DNA from: Larix sibirica | Lineage: Eukaryota > Streptophyta > Pinopsida > Pinales > Pinaceae | DNA: 22,348 nt | Reading direction: 5' to 3' | Assembly: GCA_004151065.3 (NCBI GenBank) | Contig: NWUY0300058074.1 | Coordinates: forward strand, 1 to 22,348 | Shown: positions 1 to 10,711 of the stretch, piece by piece | Layout: the number at the start of each line of letters is the position of its first letter | Numbering within the stretch: position 1 is the stretch's first letter | The notes under the pieces: generated by a model | Seen by the model: the letters and a program-made list of their open reading frames with translations, nothing else | Database searches by the model: none | Told to the model about the DNA's origin: nothing | Made by a program: the position numbers and the translations under genes

Positions 1-2695
1 AGCTGTAACACTATCTACTATAAAGTGGATATTAAAATCAATCACCATCCTTAAGTTTGATGCTTGTAAGTTTAGTACATATTTTTAAATTTAATGGTGT
101 GCTTTCATTTGGACATTGTTTTTTAAGGGTAAAAGAATAATATGTTTCTTGATAAAAACACATCAAAAATTTAGTCAAATTAGATAACTATATTATACTT
201 AGTGATGTTGTAAATAACTTAGTAAATAACTTAATAAAATATGTTTTGTATCATTATATAATTCCAAATATGATCATTCTTTTGAAATTTTGTAGTGATG
301 ATACTAAAGCTAAAATAAGCTACAAAATTTAGTGCTTTGGCTCACCCCTCCTAGGCAAGGACTTGGCATTTGGCATGTTTTTCTTTTTACTATTTGCAAA
401 GGAATCGACTATTTTCAAAGAAGTCTGAAAATGATTGAAAGAAGCATTCTTTATTTGGTTGGAATGCAATTTGTGAGAGGAGAGGTAAAAGAGAATTAAA
501 TATACATATTTTGGAGGCAAAAGAGAATTAAATATACATGTTTTGAATTTAAAACTTATTGATAATACAAATTCACTTTATCAATTTTTATATGATTGGA
601 TAACAACGTTAGTTAAATATTTTGATTTAGTGTGTAGTTTCAATTATATATAAAAAAAAATTGGTAATTTATTTGTGAGATTGTTTAATTTTCCATTTCA
701 TTTTTTAAAATTATTTTTTAATATTTTATCAAAAAATTCATTATTTCAACAAATTATTTAAAACTTTATTTTATAATTAAATTAAATTAGAATAAATAGA
801 AATCTAACTTTATCATTTTTTTCAAAAATCATACACTAAAACATTATATCTTTAAGATATTAAGATTGTCACTCAAATGTATTTTCAAATATCATATTAA
901 ACATTATATATTTAAGACATCCATTAAGTTGTTTTTTCAAATAACATATAGAATATTATATACTTAATATGTATGAAGATTGTGACTCAAGTTTGTTATT
1001 CTCTATGATTGCCATGTTGTAAACTTGTTCATGTCTATGTTTTTCTCCCTTAATTATTTTTTTTTATGTTTTTTTTAAGATAAATATTTTTATATTTTAT
1101 TGTTTACATATAAGTATTTTTAATATTTTATTGTTATCTTTATTATATGTTAATTTTTTTTTCATGTGATTCACGATATGGAATATTGGTGCTCGTTAGA
1201 TTCATGGAAAATCCCTTTGAAATCCAAAGAACATGGGGAAGCCAATCTTTTCTATGAAAACTGTTGGTGTTGATTATAAAGCCTAACCCAGTGGGGACAT
1301 CGAGTGAAGCCCTGTTATAATCTATACATAGCTACAAGGATTTAATCTAGAGACCTCCTCCTTACAAAAACAACTCTCAATCACTCAAACTATCACACCC
1401 GACTGTTACTCGTCAAATTTATTTAAATGATGTTAATTTTAAATATTTTGTTTAAAATACATATTATTTGTCAAGACTATAGTGATATTCCTCCACTAAA
1501 ATTGTTTTAAATATAAAAATTGTATATTAAAAGGTGCTCTTTTAGCTCTTTTTGTATGTTAGGAGAATTTGGGAAGGTATACAATGGTTAGAAAAACTAC
1601 ATTTAAAATTTAGGTTACTTGCATTTGACTATATTCTTTAAATATTAACCATTAACTCTCAAATACATTTTTAATGCTTTGCTTAACTTAACTTATTACT
1701 TTTCAACAAATTATATACTTTTAAGTCATTGAAACTTTGAGAATAAAGTTGATTGATGATTTTTCCAAAGATGAAACTTTTTCCATGCTCTTAAACCAAC
1801 GAATTAAAGTATATAAAGCTAAAAGTGTTTTTGGTTTTTACACTATAATGATAGTAATAAAGGAGTTTGTGTACTTTAGAAGTACAAGGTATTATTTTTC
1901 TGGCTTGCCAAAGTCATTTTAGTTAAATAGTGAAGTCCATAGGTATGAAATTTTGTCTATTAAAGTTATATTCTAGTTATGGCATATTTAAAAAAACTAC
2001 TTAACAAGTGCAAGTCTCTCGGAATGGCTATACAATATGTTAAGGTTAACATTTAAGGGGTTTTTAGAGATCTTTTGTGGAGGACATACTACATGCTTCT
2101 TGATAAAACGAAGATTCTCATTGTGGGGCTCATTATATTAATGTTTGTTTAAAGTTGGCAAAAGTTTGATAACAGGTGTTGCATCTGATAAAGGTTTTGC
2201 TACGCACAAATTCATTGTCACTTGAACCCCTCATCCATGGACAATACAAGCTTTAAATTTGATCTCCCTTTGCATAGATTCAAACTTTGTGATTTGTCTG
2301 GTGGAGGTGAGTTTATTTCCAAATGAATTCATTTTTTTTGTAGGCTCTGTGTTATTGTTAGCATATAGACTTTCCTTTTTGTCATTACTTTACCAAAAAG
2401 ATTAATACTTTATAAGTTAAGTTAAAGGAGAAAACTTTTCTCAAATAAATAAAAGATATTCCTGAGAATGGCTTACTCTAAGATCTCTAAGATATGTCAC
2501 ATTATTAGTCCCTATCAAATATCAATTACTTTGTTTTACAGATTTTTTTCTCTTTTAACATTCTTAGTATATTATTTTATGTAGAATTAATAGATGTTAA
2601 AAAAAATTAAGTCAATAAACCAATACATCACATTGGGATTTCCATCATTTATGTGCGGGAGGTATCTCTATTTTTTCATATTTTTTATGTTAGAT
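1..2695. repeat. Upstream arm of duplicated segment, copy 1
   Basis: AT-rich non-coding arm that reappears at 13940-16634 at a constant offset of 13939. I compared many lines, including homopolymer runs, and found no difference; the first clear mismatch is near 2696. The arm continues to the left edge of the window, so its true start is unknown. Apart from the SINE-like element at 1261-1401 I see no gene. The short open frame at 1737-1922 begins at TTG, sits in AT-rich sequence and has no recognisable domain. Confidence 0.9.
1261..1401 (-). mobile_element. Decayed tRNA-derived SINE-like element
   Basis: Read on the minus strand, this starts with a tRNA-like head. A sequence close to TAGCTCAGTTGGTTGAGAG (here TAGTTTGAGTGATTGAGAG, 1374-1392) corresponds to a pol III A box. 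AGATTAAATCC (1338-1348) corresponds to a B box (consensus GGTTCRANTCC). Their spacing, about 44 nt, fits a tRNA. The sequence beyond the B box, to about 1261, is non-tRNA body. Several box positions have decayed, so this is a fossil rather than a tRNA gene. No target-site duplication or poly-A tail is certain. The same element lies in copy 2. Confidence 0.5.
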
Positions 2696-2788
2696 TCTAA
2701 TATTCCACTTAGGAATCAAGGGTCCACCCAAGCTCGGGAAAGGACCGCGGTTAAAGGTTTAACCGCAACTCACATTCAATATATTAAA

Positions 2789-3100
2789 ACAGTACCAAAG
2801 CTTAGAAAACTGAATCCGACAAAAATGCTAGAAAAATGAATCCGAGGAAATGTGGGAAGATATTAATTAAGACAGTCCTTGCACCAACAAACCGACAATA
2901 GAAATACAAATCCAACAAAAATGCTAAAAAAAAAAAACAAATCCGACAAAATGTGTGATTAAAACAGTCCTTACACCAACCAACCCAACGCTAGATAAGC
3001 TAATCCGAGAAAATCACTAGAGAAATGAATCCGACAAAATGTGTGAAGATTAAAACAGTCCTTGCAAGTTGCACCAACCAACCAACAAACGAATCCGACA
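2789..3100. repeat. Degenerate ~91-bp tandem repeat before the RLP pseudogene
   Basis: The phrase ACAGTCCTT followed by CACCAACMAACC, preceded by AATCCGACAAAATGTG-like blocks, recurs. Anchors (ACAGT) fall at 2789, 2872, 2964 and 3055, giving periods of 83, 92 and 91 bp. Units are diverged and carry small indels. The array runs directly into the N-terminal cap of the LRR-RLP pseudogene, where a signal peptide and start codon would be expected. It may therefore have replaced or disrupted the 5' end of the gene. Confidence 0.65.
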
Positions 3101-3118
3101 AAACGTGTAAAGAAAAAC

Positions 3119-5648
3119 ACATCAGATCCATTTGGACTACTGTCCAACTGGACGGTTGGGAACTCAACGAACATTTGCTCGTGGTGGTATGGGATTGTGT
3201 GCAAAAACAATAGATTATAGAGTGGCTCGCATAGAGTGTTTCGTGTTGGGACTAGAAGGTACAATCCCCGAGGGCATTGCCAATTTGAGTGAGCTTGAGT
3301 ACCTTTCCCTAGAAGGCAACAATTTCAGTGGTGGCATACCTGATGCAATTGGAAATTTGAGGGAGCTGAAAGTACTCAGCTTCAGTGATAACAGTTTTAC
3401 TGGTGCAATCCCTGAAGCCATTGACAATTTTAGAAAGCTCCAAAAACTTTCCCTTGATAGAAAAAATTTCAGTGGTGGCATACGTTAAGTAATTTGGAAA
3501 TTTGAGGGAGTTGAAAGAACTCACCCTCAGTGATAATAGTTTCACTGGTGCGATTCTTGAAACCATTGGAAGTTTGAGAAAGCTCGAAAGACTTTCAATG
3601 GATAGCAACAATTTCAATGGTGGCATACCTAAAGCAATTGGCAATTTGAGTAAGTTGACCTCCCTATATCTTAGTCGGAACAACTTTACTAATTCAATAC
3701 ACAAGGGCATTGCTAATTTGAAGAAGCTAGAATTCTTTTACTTGGTAGTAAACAATTTCACTGGTTGCATACCTAAAGTCATTGGTAATTTGAATCAGTT
3801 AATTACTTTAAATTTGGGTGTAAATAGGTTCACTTATGGCATATCTCAAGCCATTTCTAAACTGACTGAGTTGACCTTTCTCAATCTTGGTACAAACATC
3901 GGCGTAGAATACCTGAAGAAGCTCCAAGAACTATACTTGGACAACAATAATTTTACTAGTGGCATACATGAAGCCATTGGAAATTTGAGTCAATTGACTT
4001 ACTTGAATCTTGGTGTTAATAAGTTGAGTGGTAGAATTCCTAAATCCATGGGTAATTTGAGTCAACTTACCCACCTTAGAAATCTTGATGCAAATAGATT
4101 TACCGGTGGCATACCTAGATCCATTATCAAATTGAAATAGTCTAAGTGGTGAAATATCTAAGGGCATTTCCAATTTGAGAAATCTTGTTTACCTTTACCT
4201 CAACAACAACAATTTCATAGGGAGAATTCGAAGCAATAGGAAAGCTATAGAACCTTAAAGTATTGTTTTTGTTTTCAAACAATTTAAGTGGACATATCCC
4301 ATATAGCATAGGTCAACTAAATTCTCTCATTGAACTTGCCATATTTAATAATAGTATTTATGGGACTATTCCTAAGAGTATTAGTGGTTTGGTTTCACTT
4401 GAAAAATTAAATCTCTCTATAAACCAAGTAAAGGGACCAATCCCTCATGCTATTGGTAAATGTCTGGCACTAGAGAGCAATTAATATTGTCTCAAAACAA
4501 GTTGAATGTAACAATTCCAATATCTCTTGGAAATTGCACAACGTTATGGAGGTTAAAGGTATCACAGAAATTACTCACTGGAGAATTGGGCATAGGATTT
4601 TCAGTTTCTATGGAAGTTCTTTCTGCTTACTCTAACAACTTCTCTACGACGTTGTCGAAATCTTTGGCTAATTGTAGCAAGTTCCAGTTATTGGATTTAA
4701 GGAAAAATGCATTAACCGGTGAGCTTCATGGTTTCCTTACATTTTTCCACCAACTACGGTTTTTAAGTTTTGGTTATAACAAGCTCCATGGTGACATTCC
4801 TGGATGGACCACAAATCTCACCAAGTTACAATTGTTGGATCTATCCAACAATAATTTCACTGGAAGAATACCAACCAATCTTGAGAGGCTTCAAGGATTC
4901 CAAATTCTTGGGTATTCCCAAGTTAGTGATAATGCAGTAACTGGAAGGTTTGAAGATTTCCTAGTGGATAGTGCTACACTAAATTAGTCTTTGGAAAACC
5001 AAGGCAATGGTAGTACATTGTATGAGGATATGAGGATTGTTATGAAAACATATGAGTATACTATCACATATGTGTTGTTGACAAACACAATATTGACTTG
5101 TCTAGCAATAATCTTTTGGAGAAATACCTGCAAGCATTGGAAGTTTGAGTAGCCTACGGTTGCTGAATTTATCTGGAAATCAACTACATGGGAAAATACC
5201 AATATCTCTTAGTAGGATATCTACTTTGGAACAATTGGACTTGTCCAAAAATAATTTGAGTGGAGAGATTCCTCAAGAACTCTCTAAATTATCTAAGTTG
5301 GCAGTTCTAAATGTTTCAGTGAACAAACTCTGTGGGCAAATCCCAAAAGGAACACAGTTGGATACTTTCACTGCAACGTCATTTCAAATGAATAAATGTC
5401 TATGTGATTATCCTTTACAACCATGCAAGAAAACAGAAAAGACGAAGAAAAATCCAATTAAAAGTGGTAGCACTTTTCATGGATGGTTTAGTCTTGTGGA
5501 TGAAAAAGTCTCATTAAATGCAGTGTTATCAGGAATAGGGATTGGATTTGGTGGAGTTATAAGTGTAATAATTATATGGAATGTTAAACATTGGATGGTG
5601 CCCTTTAAAAGGCAACAAATTTATGGAATGTACCAATTCCCTCAATAG
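3119..5648 (+). pseudogene. LRR receptor-like protein pseudogene, copy 1
   Basis: Decayed LRR-RLP, a plant cell-surface immune or developmental receptor class with no kinase domain. An N-terminal LRR cap (LRRNT_2) with WYGIVC at 3185-3202 lies in its own frame. About 28 LRR units (L..L.L..N.F.G.IP..IGNL type), some partial, follow to 5350. A C-terminal cap motif [12 protein letters not shown] lies at 5391-5430, a transmembrane segment at 5508-5579, and a short basic tail ends in YGMYQFPQ.

The coding frame is broken at least seven times: a frame change near 3215-3220; TAA at 3486-3488 plus an extra T near 3494; TAG at 4138-4140 with loss of part of an LRR; a 2-bp loss near 4229 and TAG at 4248-4250; an AG insertion near 4475; TAG at 4985-4987; and two single-base losses near 5094 and 5118. 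No start codon or signal peptide is evident. The 3' end, 5145-5648, is the longest intact part. Confidence 0.9.
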
Positions 5649-5711
5649 TCTAAAGGTTTATTCCACCCTGTTAGATCATGGTATTTTTGTTCGATATGTA
5701 AAAATGATATG

Positions 5712-5717
5712 AATAAA
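5712..5717 (+). promoter_or_regulatory. Possible polyadenylation signal after RLP copy 1
   Basis: AATAAA lies 64 nt downstream of the terminal stop codon of the RLP pseudogene (5646-5648). Spacing and strand fit a plant near-upstream element. AATAAA is common by chance in AT-rich DNA, so support is weak. Confidence 0.3.
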
Positions 5718-6144
5718 GTTTTGCAAAATATTTCTATTTTGTGTGACTTACTTTTTCATCGTTTTGATCGTACCTGTGAAATATTTATTCATATATTTTT
5801 CTTTATTTGATTTGATTATGCCTTTTTTCCTTGTTTCACTCATGCTGCAAAAGAGAAAAAAATGGCTTCCATTTATTGTATCTGCCAATCGATTGAACAT
5901 TATTTAGTTATTCTGAGTTGAATTTACTTTTGAAAATGTGTTTTTGGTTCCATAATAAATAAACAAGCTAAAGATGGGCATTCCTGGTTCACACAAATTT
6001 TACCATCTAGTCTCTTTTTATGTCAGAACTTCTATGTTCAGTGTAAATATTTCCCCATATCTCTATACCGTGTGACTTTATTTACATGACAAGCAGCCTT
6101 GCCAAGTTGGAATCCTGCAAATAATTTTAATCTCAATCTTTATC

Positions 6145-6294
6145 TTTATCTACTTGATTTCGTATTTGCATCTATGATATTATTTGAAGAATTGTGTTCA
6201 GACCTGCAAACTGTATGGCTTTATCTACTTGATTTCGTATTTGCATTTATGATATTATTTGAAGAATTGTGTTCAGACCTGCAAACTGTATGTC
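6145..6294 (+). repeat. 75-bp tandem duplication
   Basis: Two adjacent units, 6145-6219 and 6220-6294, each beginning TTTATCTACTTGATTTCG and ending in GCAAACTGTATGG/T. I see one internal mismatch (CATCTATG versus CATTTATG). The array lies inside the block absent from copy 2. Because 75 is a multiple of three, it lengthens an otherwise unsupported open frame. Confidence 0.95.
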
Positions 6295-6626
6295 AAATCT
6301 TAATAGTTTCATTGTCTGCATGCGAGCGCAACATACAACTCCCATTTTACCCAACAACATGGAAGCTCCCTATGGAAAATTTTCGGAAGCTCAACTGCCT
6401 TTCATTAAAAAACAAAATAGATATGAAGATTCACTGTCTGCCCAGCGTCCATCGATTCGCCCTTTTCTCCTTCCAATTTGATTGTGAGAGGAGAGGAGAA
6501 TTAAGGCGATATGGTTAATGGAAGCACCAAAAAGGTATTTCCCAATTTCAAACAACAGTTACTTGTTGCAAGATCGGCTTCAATTTCAAATATCAGCTAC
6601 TTGTGTGGATGTCTCACTTGGAAATT

Positions 6627-6845
6627 AAGGATGAGAAGAGAGAAGATGCAGACCCCAAGGCCTGATTTAACAGAGTATATATTTTCAAAGTAAGTTGGAA
6701 GATTGTTAATTAATTGTTTTCTACTAAATTAAATGAAGGATGAGAAGAGAGAAGAGGCAGACCCAAGGCCTGATTTAACAACATTGGAGTATATATTTTC
6801 AAAGTAAGTTGGAAGATTGTTAATTAATTGTTTTCTACTAATTAA
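6627..6845 (+). repeat. 109-bp tandem duplication
   Basis: AAGGATGAGAAGAGAGAAG starts at 6627 and again at 6736. Both units run through CAAGGCCTGATTTAACA and on to AATTGTTTTCTACTAA, with a few small differences. Copy 2 has only a single shorter counterpart (near 19726-19800), so this duplication is specific to copy 1. Confidence 0.9.
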
Positions 6846-7320
6846 ATGTTAATTTTCAAAAAAAAATGTATGTAATGTTATTTATGAATTGAGATATAAT
6901 ATTCAATTTAAAAAACTGAATCAAAATAATTTTCATACAACTAAATCTTCGTAAAGTAGAGTGCACTTTTATTTAATAGCGAGATTCTTTTTTGTTGTAT
7001 TTTTTTCATGTTTGATTTTTTTTAAATGAATAGATGAGGGTAGAACTTTGTTGAGTAGGTTTTGTGAGTAATATGTAATGAGGAGTTATCATGTTTTTGT
7101 ATGTAGCTATGCTTTAATGAGAGAATTAGCTATTATTAAATCAACATAGATTTATCTTCAACTTTCCATTTGCAATTATAGGAAACTAAAATATTTTGAT
7201 ATTTCATTGTGTGGATATTTTTTTGTTGGGTATGCGTTATATATTTTGTATTTGTGTGGGTATTGGAGTCTGTGTCTTGTAATTTTTGGGGTATTTTTTG
7301 TTGGGTATGTGATATTCTTT

Positions 7321-7337
7321 ACATGTGTGTGTGTGTT
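7321..7337. repeat. Short TG microsatellite
   Basis: A run of about six TG dinucleotides inside a T/G-rich stretch (about 7195-7345). That stretch also repeats the phrase TTTTTTGTTGGGTATG, near 7219 and 7294. No gene is visible here. Confidence 0.6.
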
Positions 7338-7375
7338 TAGCTATTTTTAGGTTTTTTTCTAACAATGTGTAATTT

Positions 7376-8130
7376 AATCCCATTTAAGGGATTGGAGTCT
7401 ATTTCGAATTGGGGTTAACAGATTAAGATCTGGATGTGTGTCTGGCTTGTTTGTCACCATCAAAGGACAATCTTGATCTCAAATCTGAAGAAGTTCTGGA
7501 CATGTTTATCACTTCAGGCTAGTTAATGGCATCAAACAGACTTGTAAAGGCAATAGAGAGCAATCTGAGCTAAATTACCAGCACTTCAGAGGGAAAAGAG
7601 GTCCTTAATCAGCATGAAGGCAAAATCAAGTCTGGGCTTATCTTAAATTGTTCTGGGCATGTTGATTTTCAAAACCTGGGTGTACTCGTGGAAAGAACAG
7701 TTAGCAGCCTCCTGGCCACATTTTGTAGAATCATATTTAGTTCTAGGCCAAACAAACCATTCTGGAAAGTCCAAAAGCAAATATGGGCACACTCCTGGAC
7801 ATTTGGGAAATTGTTCTGGACACCTTTTCTACCATGGAGATCTACGCTCAAATTTTTATCATCTGCAGAAATGAACAGGTAGTCAAAATAACAAATACTT
7901 CTTAGGTTGAGCCTAATGGCTGTCGAGGACAAATAACCTGTGTCTGTAAAAGGATCCAACCTTATTTAAGTCTCATCCAAAAAGAGACCCCAAGAATATA
8001 CACTATTTGCTGAGTTTGCCAATGCAACAGAATCCATTAACAGAAATACGCCTAAGAAAATTGTCTTAATTCATTGAGATTTTCACGAGGTTTTCAGGAG
8101 CAAGTCTTTAAAGGTCCTGACACACTTGTA
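7376..8130. other. Unassigned mixed-composition stretch
   Basis: The base composition is less AT-rich than the flanks. Short open frames exist on both strands (for example 7659-7874 plus and 7669-7959 minus), but none exceeds about 100 codons or shows a domain I recognise. A phrase like TTCTGGACA or CTCCTGGACA recurs loosely near 7493, 7650, 7708, 7790 and 7815. This could be old retroelement or gene debris; I cannot identify it. Confidence 0.3.
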
Positions 8131-8145
8131 ATAGGTGAAAGATAG

Positions 8146-8367
8146 GTGAAAGATCGAGAATGGCACCTTACAGGGTTTTATTATAATGAAATAACATCAG
8201 ATCGAAAATTTGAGCCAGAGCAAGCAATTATTGCACAGAAGGATAGGGTCAGAAAGGTATCTCTAGCAACATGTGATAGTGAAGTTGTCTTTTTCAGAGC
8301 TCGCAACGATTGGTGTGTGGAAAAAGTTTTTCAGAATGGAAGTCTCCAATCTACTTCAGCACAATGA
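8146..8367 (+). pseudogene. Coding-like fragment, identity unknown
   Basis: A 73-codon open frame with protein-like composition begins MKDREWHLTGFYYNEIT and contains VVFFRARNDWCVEKVF. I do not recognise the family. WHLTGFY faintly resembles the W-TGFYG motif of plant LINE endonucleases. A second open frame at 8614-8805 includes TPWMCLGD, faintly like the later PW-C-GDFNE motif of the same domain. The spacing between them, about 490 bp, is too long for that domain and the key residues are not preserved, so a LINE remnant is only a guess. There is no splice structure or promoter that I can defend. Confidence 0.25.
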
Positions 8368-8870
8368 CCAGCCTGGAGAATACAGGCAACAATGAATCCC
8401 TACCCAAAGAATTATGGATGTTTCCTGTAGCACTAAAGCAAATCTTCCCATCTCTTGTCTCTTGTAGCAATAATTTTTGTATGGACAGAGTTGGAAGATG
8501 AATGTGTCAGTCTATGAGATACTTTATGTCCGAATATTTCATCGTGTATGATGGGACCATTCACTTGAGGGTTCGCCCATTGCTTTGTAGGCCACAACTT
8601 AGCATGTCATCGATTGGGAAGCGCCCAGTACATGAGAAATGAATCCACTCCGTGGATGTGCTTGGGAGATCACTTGGATTTGCAAAACTTGGTCAAAGTT
8701 ATTCTTGAGGATCAATGGGTTTGTTGGGAGCCACTTGCTATGTGGACCTTCGAATGGTGCAGCCAAAGACTCTCTGGCATCGTTATTGGGCGGCCCAGGG
8801 GTTAAATTTGACAGGCAACCCTACCCATCAGTGAAAAAAAAATTTGACGGTTTTGTTTGTTTCTAAAACT
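8368..8870 (+). other. Continuation of unassigned coding-like remnant
   Basis: Moderate-GC sequence with short plus-strand frames at 8310-8501, 8614-8805 and 8639-8866 in different registers, interrupted by stops. It probably belongs to the same decayed element as 8146-8367. No identifiable domain. Confidence 0.25.
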
Positions 8871-9444
8871 GCCCTGCATAGAATTTTTAATAAAAAAATT
8901 TACCCTTCTATTGAAATTTATTCCTAAGTAGCCAAGAAATTCTTAAATTGGGATTTCTTTGTGAAATTGGGTTTTCCTTACATTCATTGGAGTCAGAGAC
9001 CTATTACCCTAAAGGAATTTAGGATTGGAAAACTTTGGTAGGAATAACTAGAAAAAATCTTTATGACATTAGTATACTACTCATGTATGTCAAGTTAAAA
9101 TCAATTCTCGTCATCTAGCTATCAAATAGGCATGTTGAAGGAAATAGGTCAGACAAAGGAGTGAACAAGTACCTTGTTTTGAACTTCACTGGTCCCAACA
9201 GTGAACAATTGATCCACAAACCCAAGTTGTGTACATGGATATTGCATCCATATAATATTCAATAACATACTACTATTCCTCACTTGAAGAGTTTATCGAT
9301 TCACATTGGACAACATCCTGTTCCAATGCATCATTTCCTTCCAAATTGCAGCTTATCTAGGTAGGAATTTGCTAGTTACAACAGAGTTTATTATGTTGAA
9401 TACACAACTGATACAAAAATTGGATTCTTAAAGACGACGACAAC

Positions 9445-9523
9445 AAGTAGGCACAGTCAAAACTAACACTCTAGTAAGGTGAAAAGGTAGGCACAGCCAG
9501 AACTAAAACTCTAGTAAGGTGAA
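9445..9523 (+). repeat. 40-bp tandem duplication
   Basis: Two adjacent diverged units share GTAGGCACAG, then AACT and AACTCTAGTAAGGTGAA-like blocks. They start at about 9445 and 9485, a period of 40 bp, with about four mismatches. Confidence 0.85.
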
Positions 9524-10246
9524 GGCCTAAAAACATCAAGACAATTCACCTACCAAAACATTTGACAATATATAATGCACATTAAGCCATCCATCTAGAA
9601 GATAAGGTTTCCTCCTACAACAAGCCTGTCTCAGTTTAAGAATACTATAATTGTTGTGTAAAACAATGGCTCACATTTAATGCAATTTATATTATTAATC
9701 ATTTTTTTTCTGTTTTCTTGTTCTGCCAGAACATTATATCAGTTAAACTTGCACATTTGAAGTTTTAAGTTAGCATTTTCAAGCTATTTGCGACCACATT
9801 TGAAAGTGACAATGTGTAATGAATAACCGATTACATCAACAACTATGACCAAAACAGGGCATTGGAAAAAAAAAACAGAGGTATCAGAAGTAAATTGAGG
9901 AAAACAAATTAGCATAGAGCCAGTCAACCATAGATCTATGAAGCACCATGGAGGATCAGAAAAGAGAATTGTCTAACTATGAGACATTTTGGACTCATAT
10001 AATACCAGAATCTATCAAATCATTACAAAAAATATAATATAATAACATACTAAAACACAGACATTTTCTCTCTCATTATGAGATAACATAATGAAACTAA
10101 AATGGTTTGCTTTGATATTAAAATTTTTGTCAACCCCGTAAGTTGAGAAAGAAAACCAAAACTGACAAGCTTTCCAAATTATCGAATTAATTATTTAATA
10201 TTTTATAATGTGTCATTGGTTTTAATTCCATGACCTGGTTGAATCC

Positions 10247-10316
10247 AAATATTTCAAATGGTTGTTTTCTATTGCTCAGCCAAATCTTTCCAATGGTTGT
10301 TTACTATTGCTCAACC
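10247..10316 (+). repeat. 35-bp tandem duplication
   Basis: Units 10247-10281 and 10282-10316 share the pattern AAAT.TTTC.AATGGTTGTT and end in TATTGCTCARCC. There are about four mismatches between units. Confidence 0.85.
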
Positions 10317-10711
10317 TCCTCTTTATTCTCCTTGTTAGTTCACATGGAAAATTGTTTATGTCACTAAAATTATTTCATTAATTGACCTCACTAAATAGCC
10401 CCAAATTTGTTTAATACTAATCCTCCTTAACATACACATGCCCCAAGTTTTCCCTATTATTTTCCTCCTATCATGAAAAAAACAAACATGAATTAATTCA
10501 TAGAGAATTACCAGAATGTTATAAGGGCTACCAAAATTGGGAATTCAAATTGGAGAGTTGAGATTGGATTGAATGCCAAAAGGAAGAACAACAACGAAGT
10601 TAGATTATAGTTGAGAACAAATCAAACATAATAGAGCCCGCTGAATTACTATCTCGACTTTAACTCTAGTGCACACAAGTATTAGGAAACGGAACAGATG
10701 AGAGGAAAGGG

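Larger units (their letters stand above)
5649..7125. repeat. 3' flank of the duplicated segment, copy 1
   Basis: Non-coding flank whose parts align with the region after RLP copy 2 (19500-19909, and 20668 to about 20745). The part at 5678-6299 is missing from copy 2. Homology resumes at TTAATAGTTTCATTG and fades near 7125. I see no gene. The open frame across 6099-6518 starts at TTG, is partly made of a 75-bp tandem repeat and has no domain I recognise. Confidence 0.7.
8871..10640. other. AT-rich non-coding stretch with two short tandem repeats
   Basis: No open frame of note and no gene recognised. It contains two small direct duplications, at 9445-9523 and 10247-10316, described separately. 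Confidence 0.6.

Noticed and set aside
1338-1401. A functional tRNA gene on the minus strand
   Set aside because: A-box and B-box positions are mutated and no cloverleaf stems can be formed convincingly; it fits a SINE fossil.
1737-1922. 61-codon open frame, repeated at 15676-15861
   Set aside because: It starts at TTG in AT-rich DNA and has no domain. Its repetition comes from the segment duplication, not from conservation.
2307-2343. Possible short intron (GTGAGT to TTTTTTTGTAG)
   Set aside because: At about 37 bp it is shorter than plant introns, and no coding sequence flanks it.
2789-3100. CRISPR-like array
   Set aside because: Units are degenerate and contiguous, with no unique spacers, and the sequence is plant nuclear DNA.
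3215-4173. Antisense open frames across the LRR array, such as 3309-3710
   Set aside because: They are shadows of the regular LRR codon pattern, recurring opposite each LRR block with low-complexity L/S/P content.
5145-5648. A functional short LRR-TM protein from the intact 3' part of copy 1
   Set aside because: It has no ATG at the start (TTG), no signal peptide and no promoter, and it is joined upstream to clear frameshifts.
6099-6518. 139-codon open frame with two similar 25-residue blocks
   Set aside because: The repeated blocks come from a 75-bp DNA duplication. It begins at TTG, has no recognised domain, and copy 2 lacks the region.
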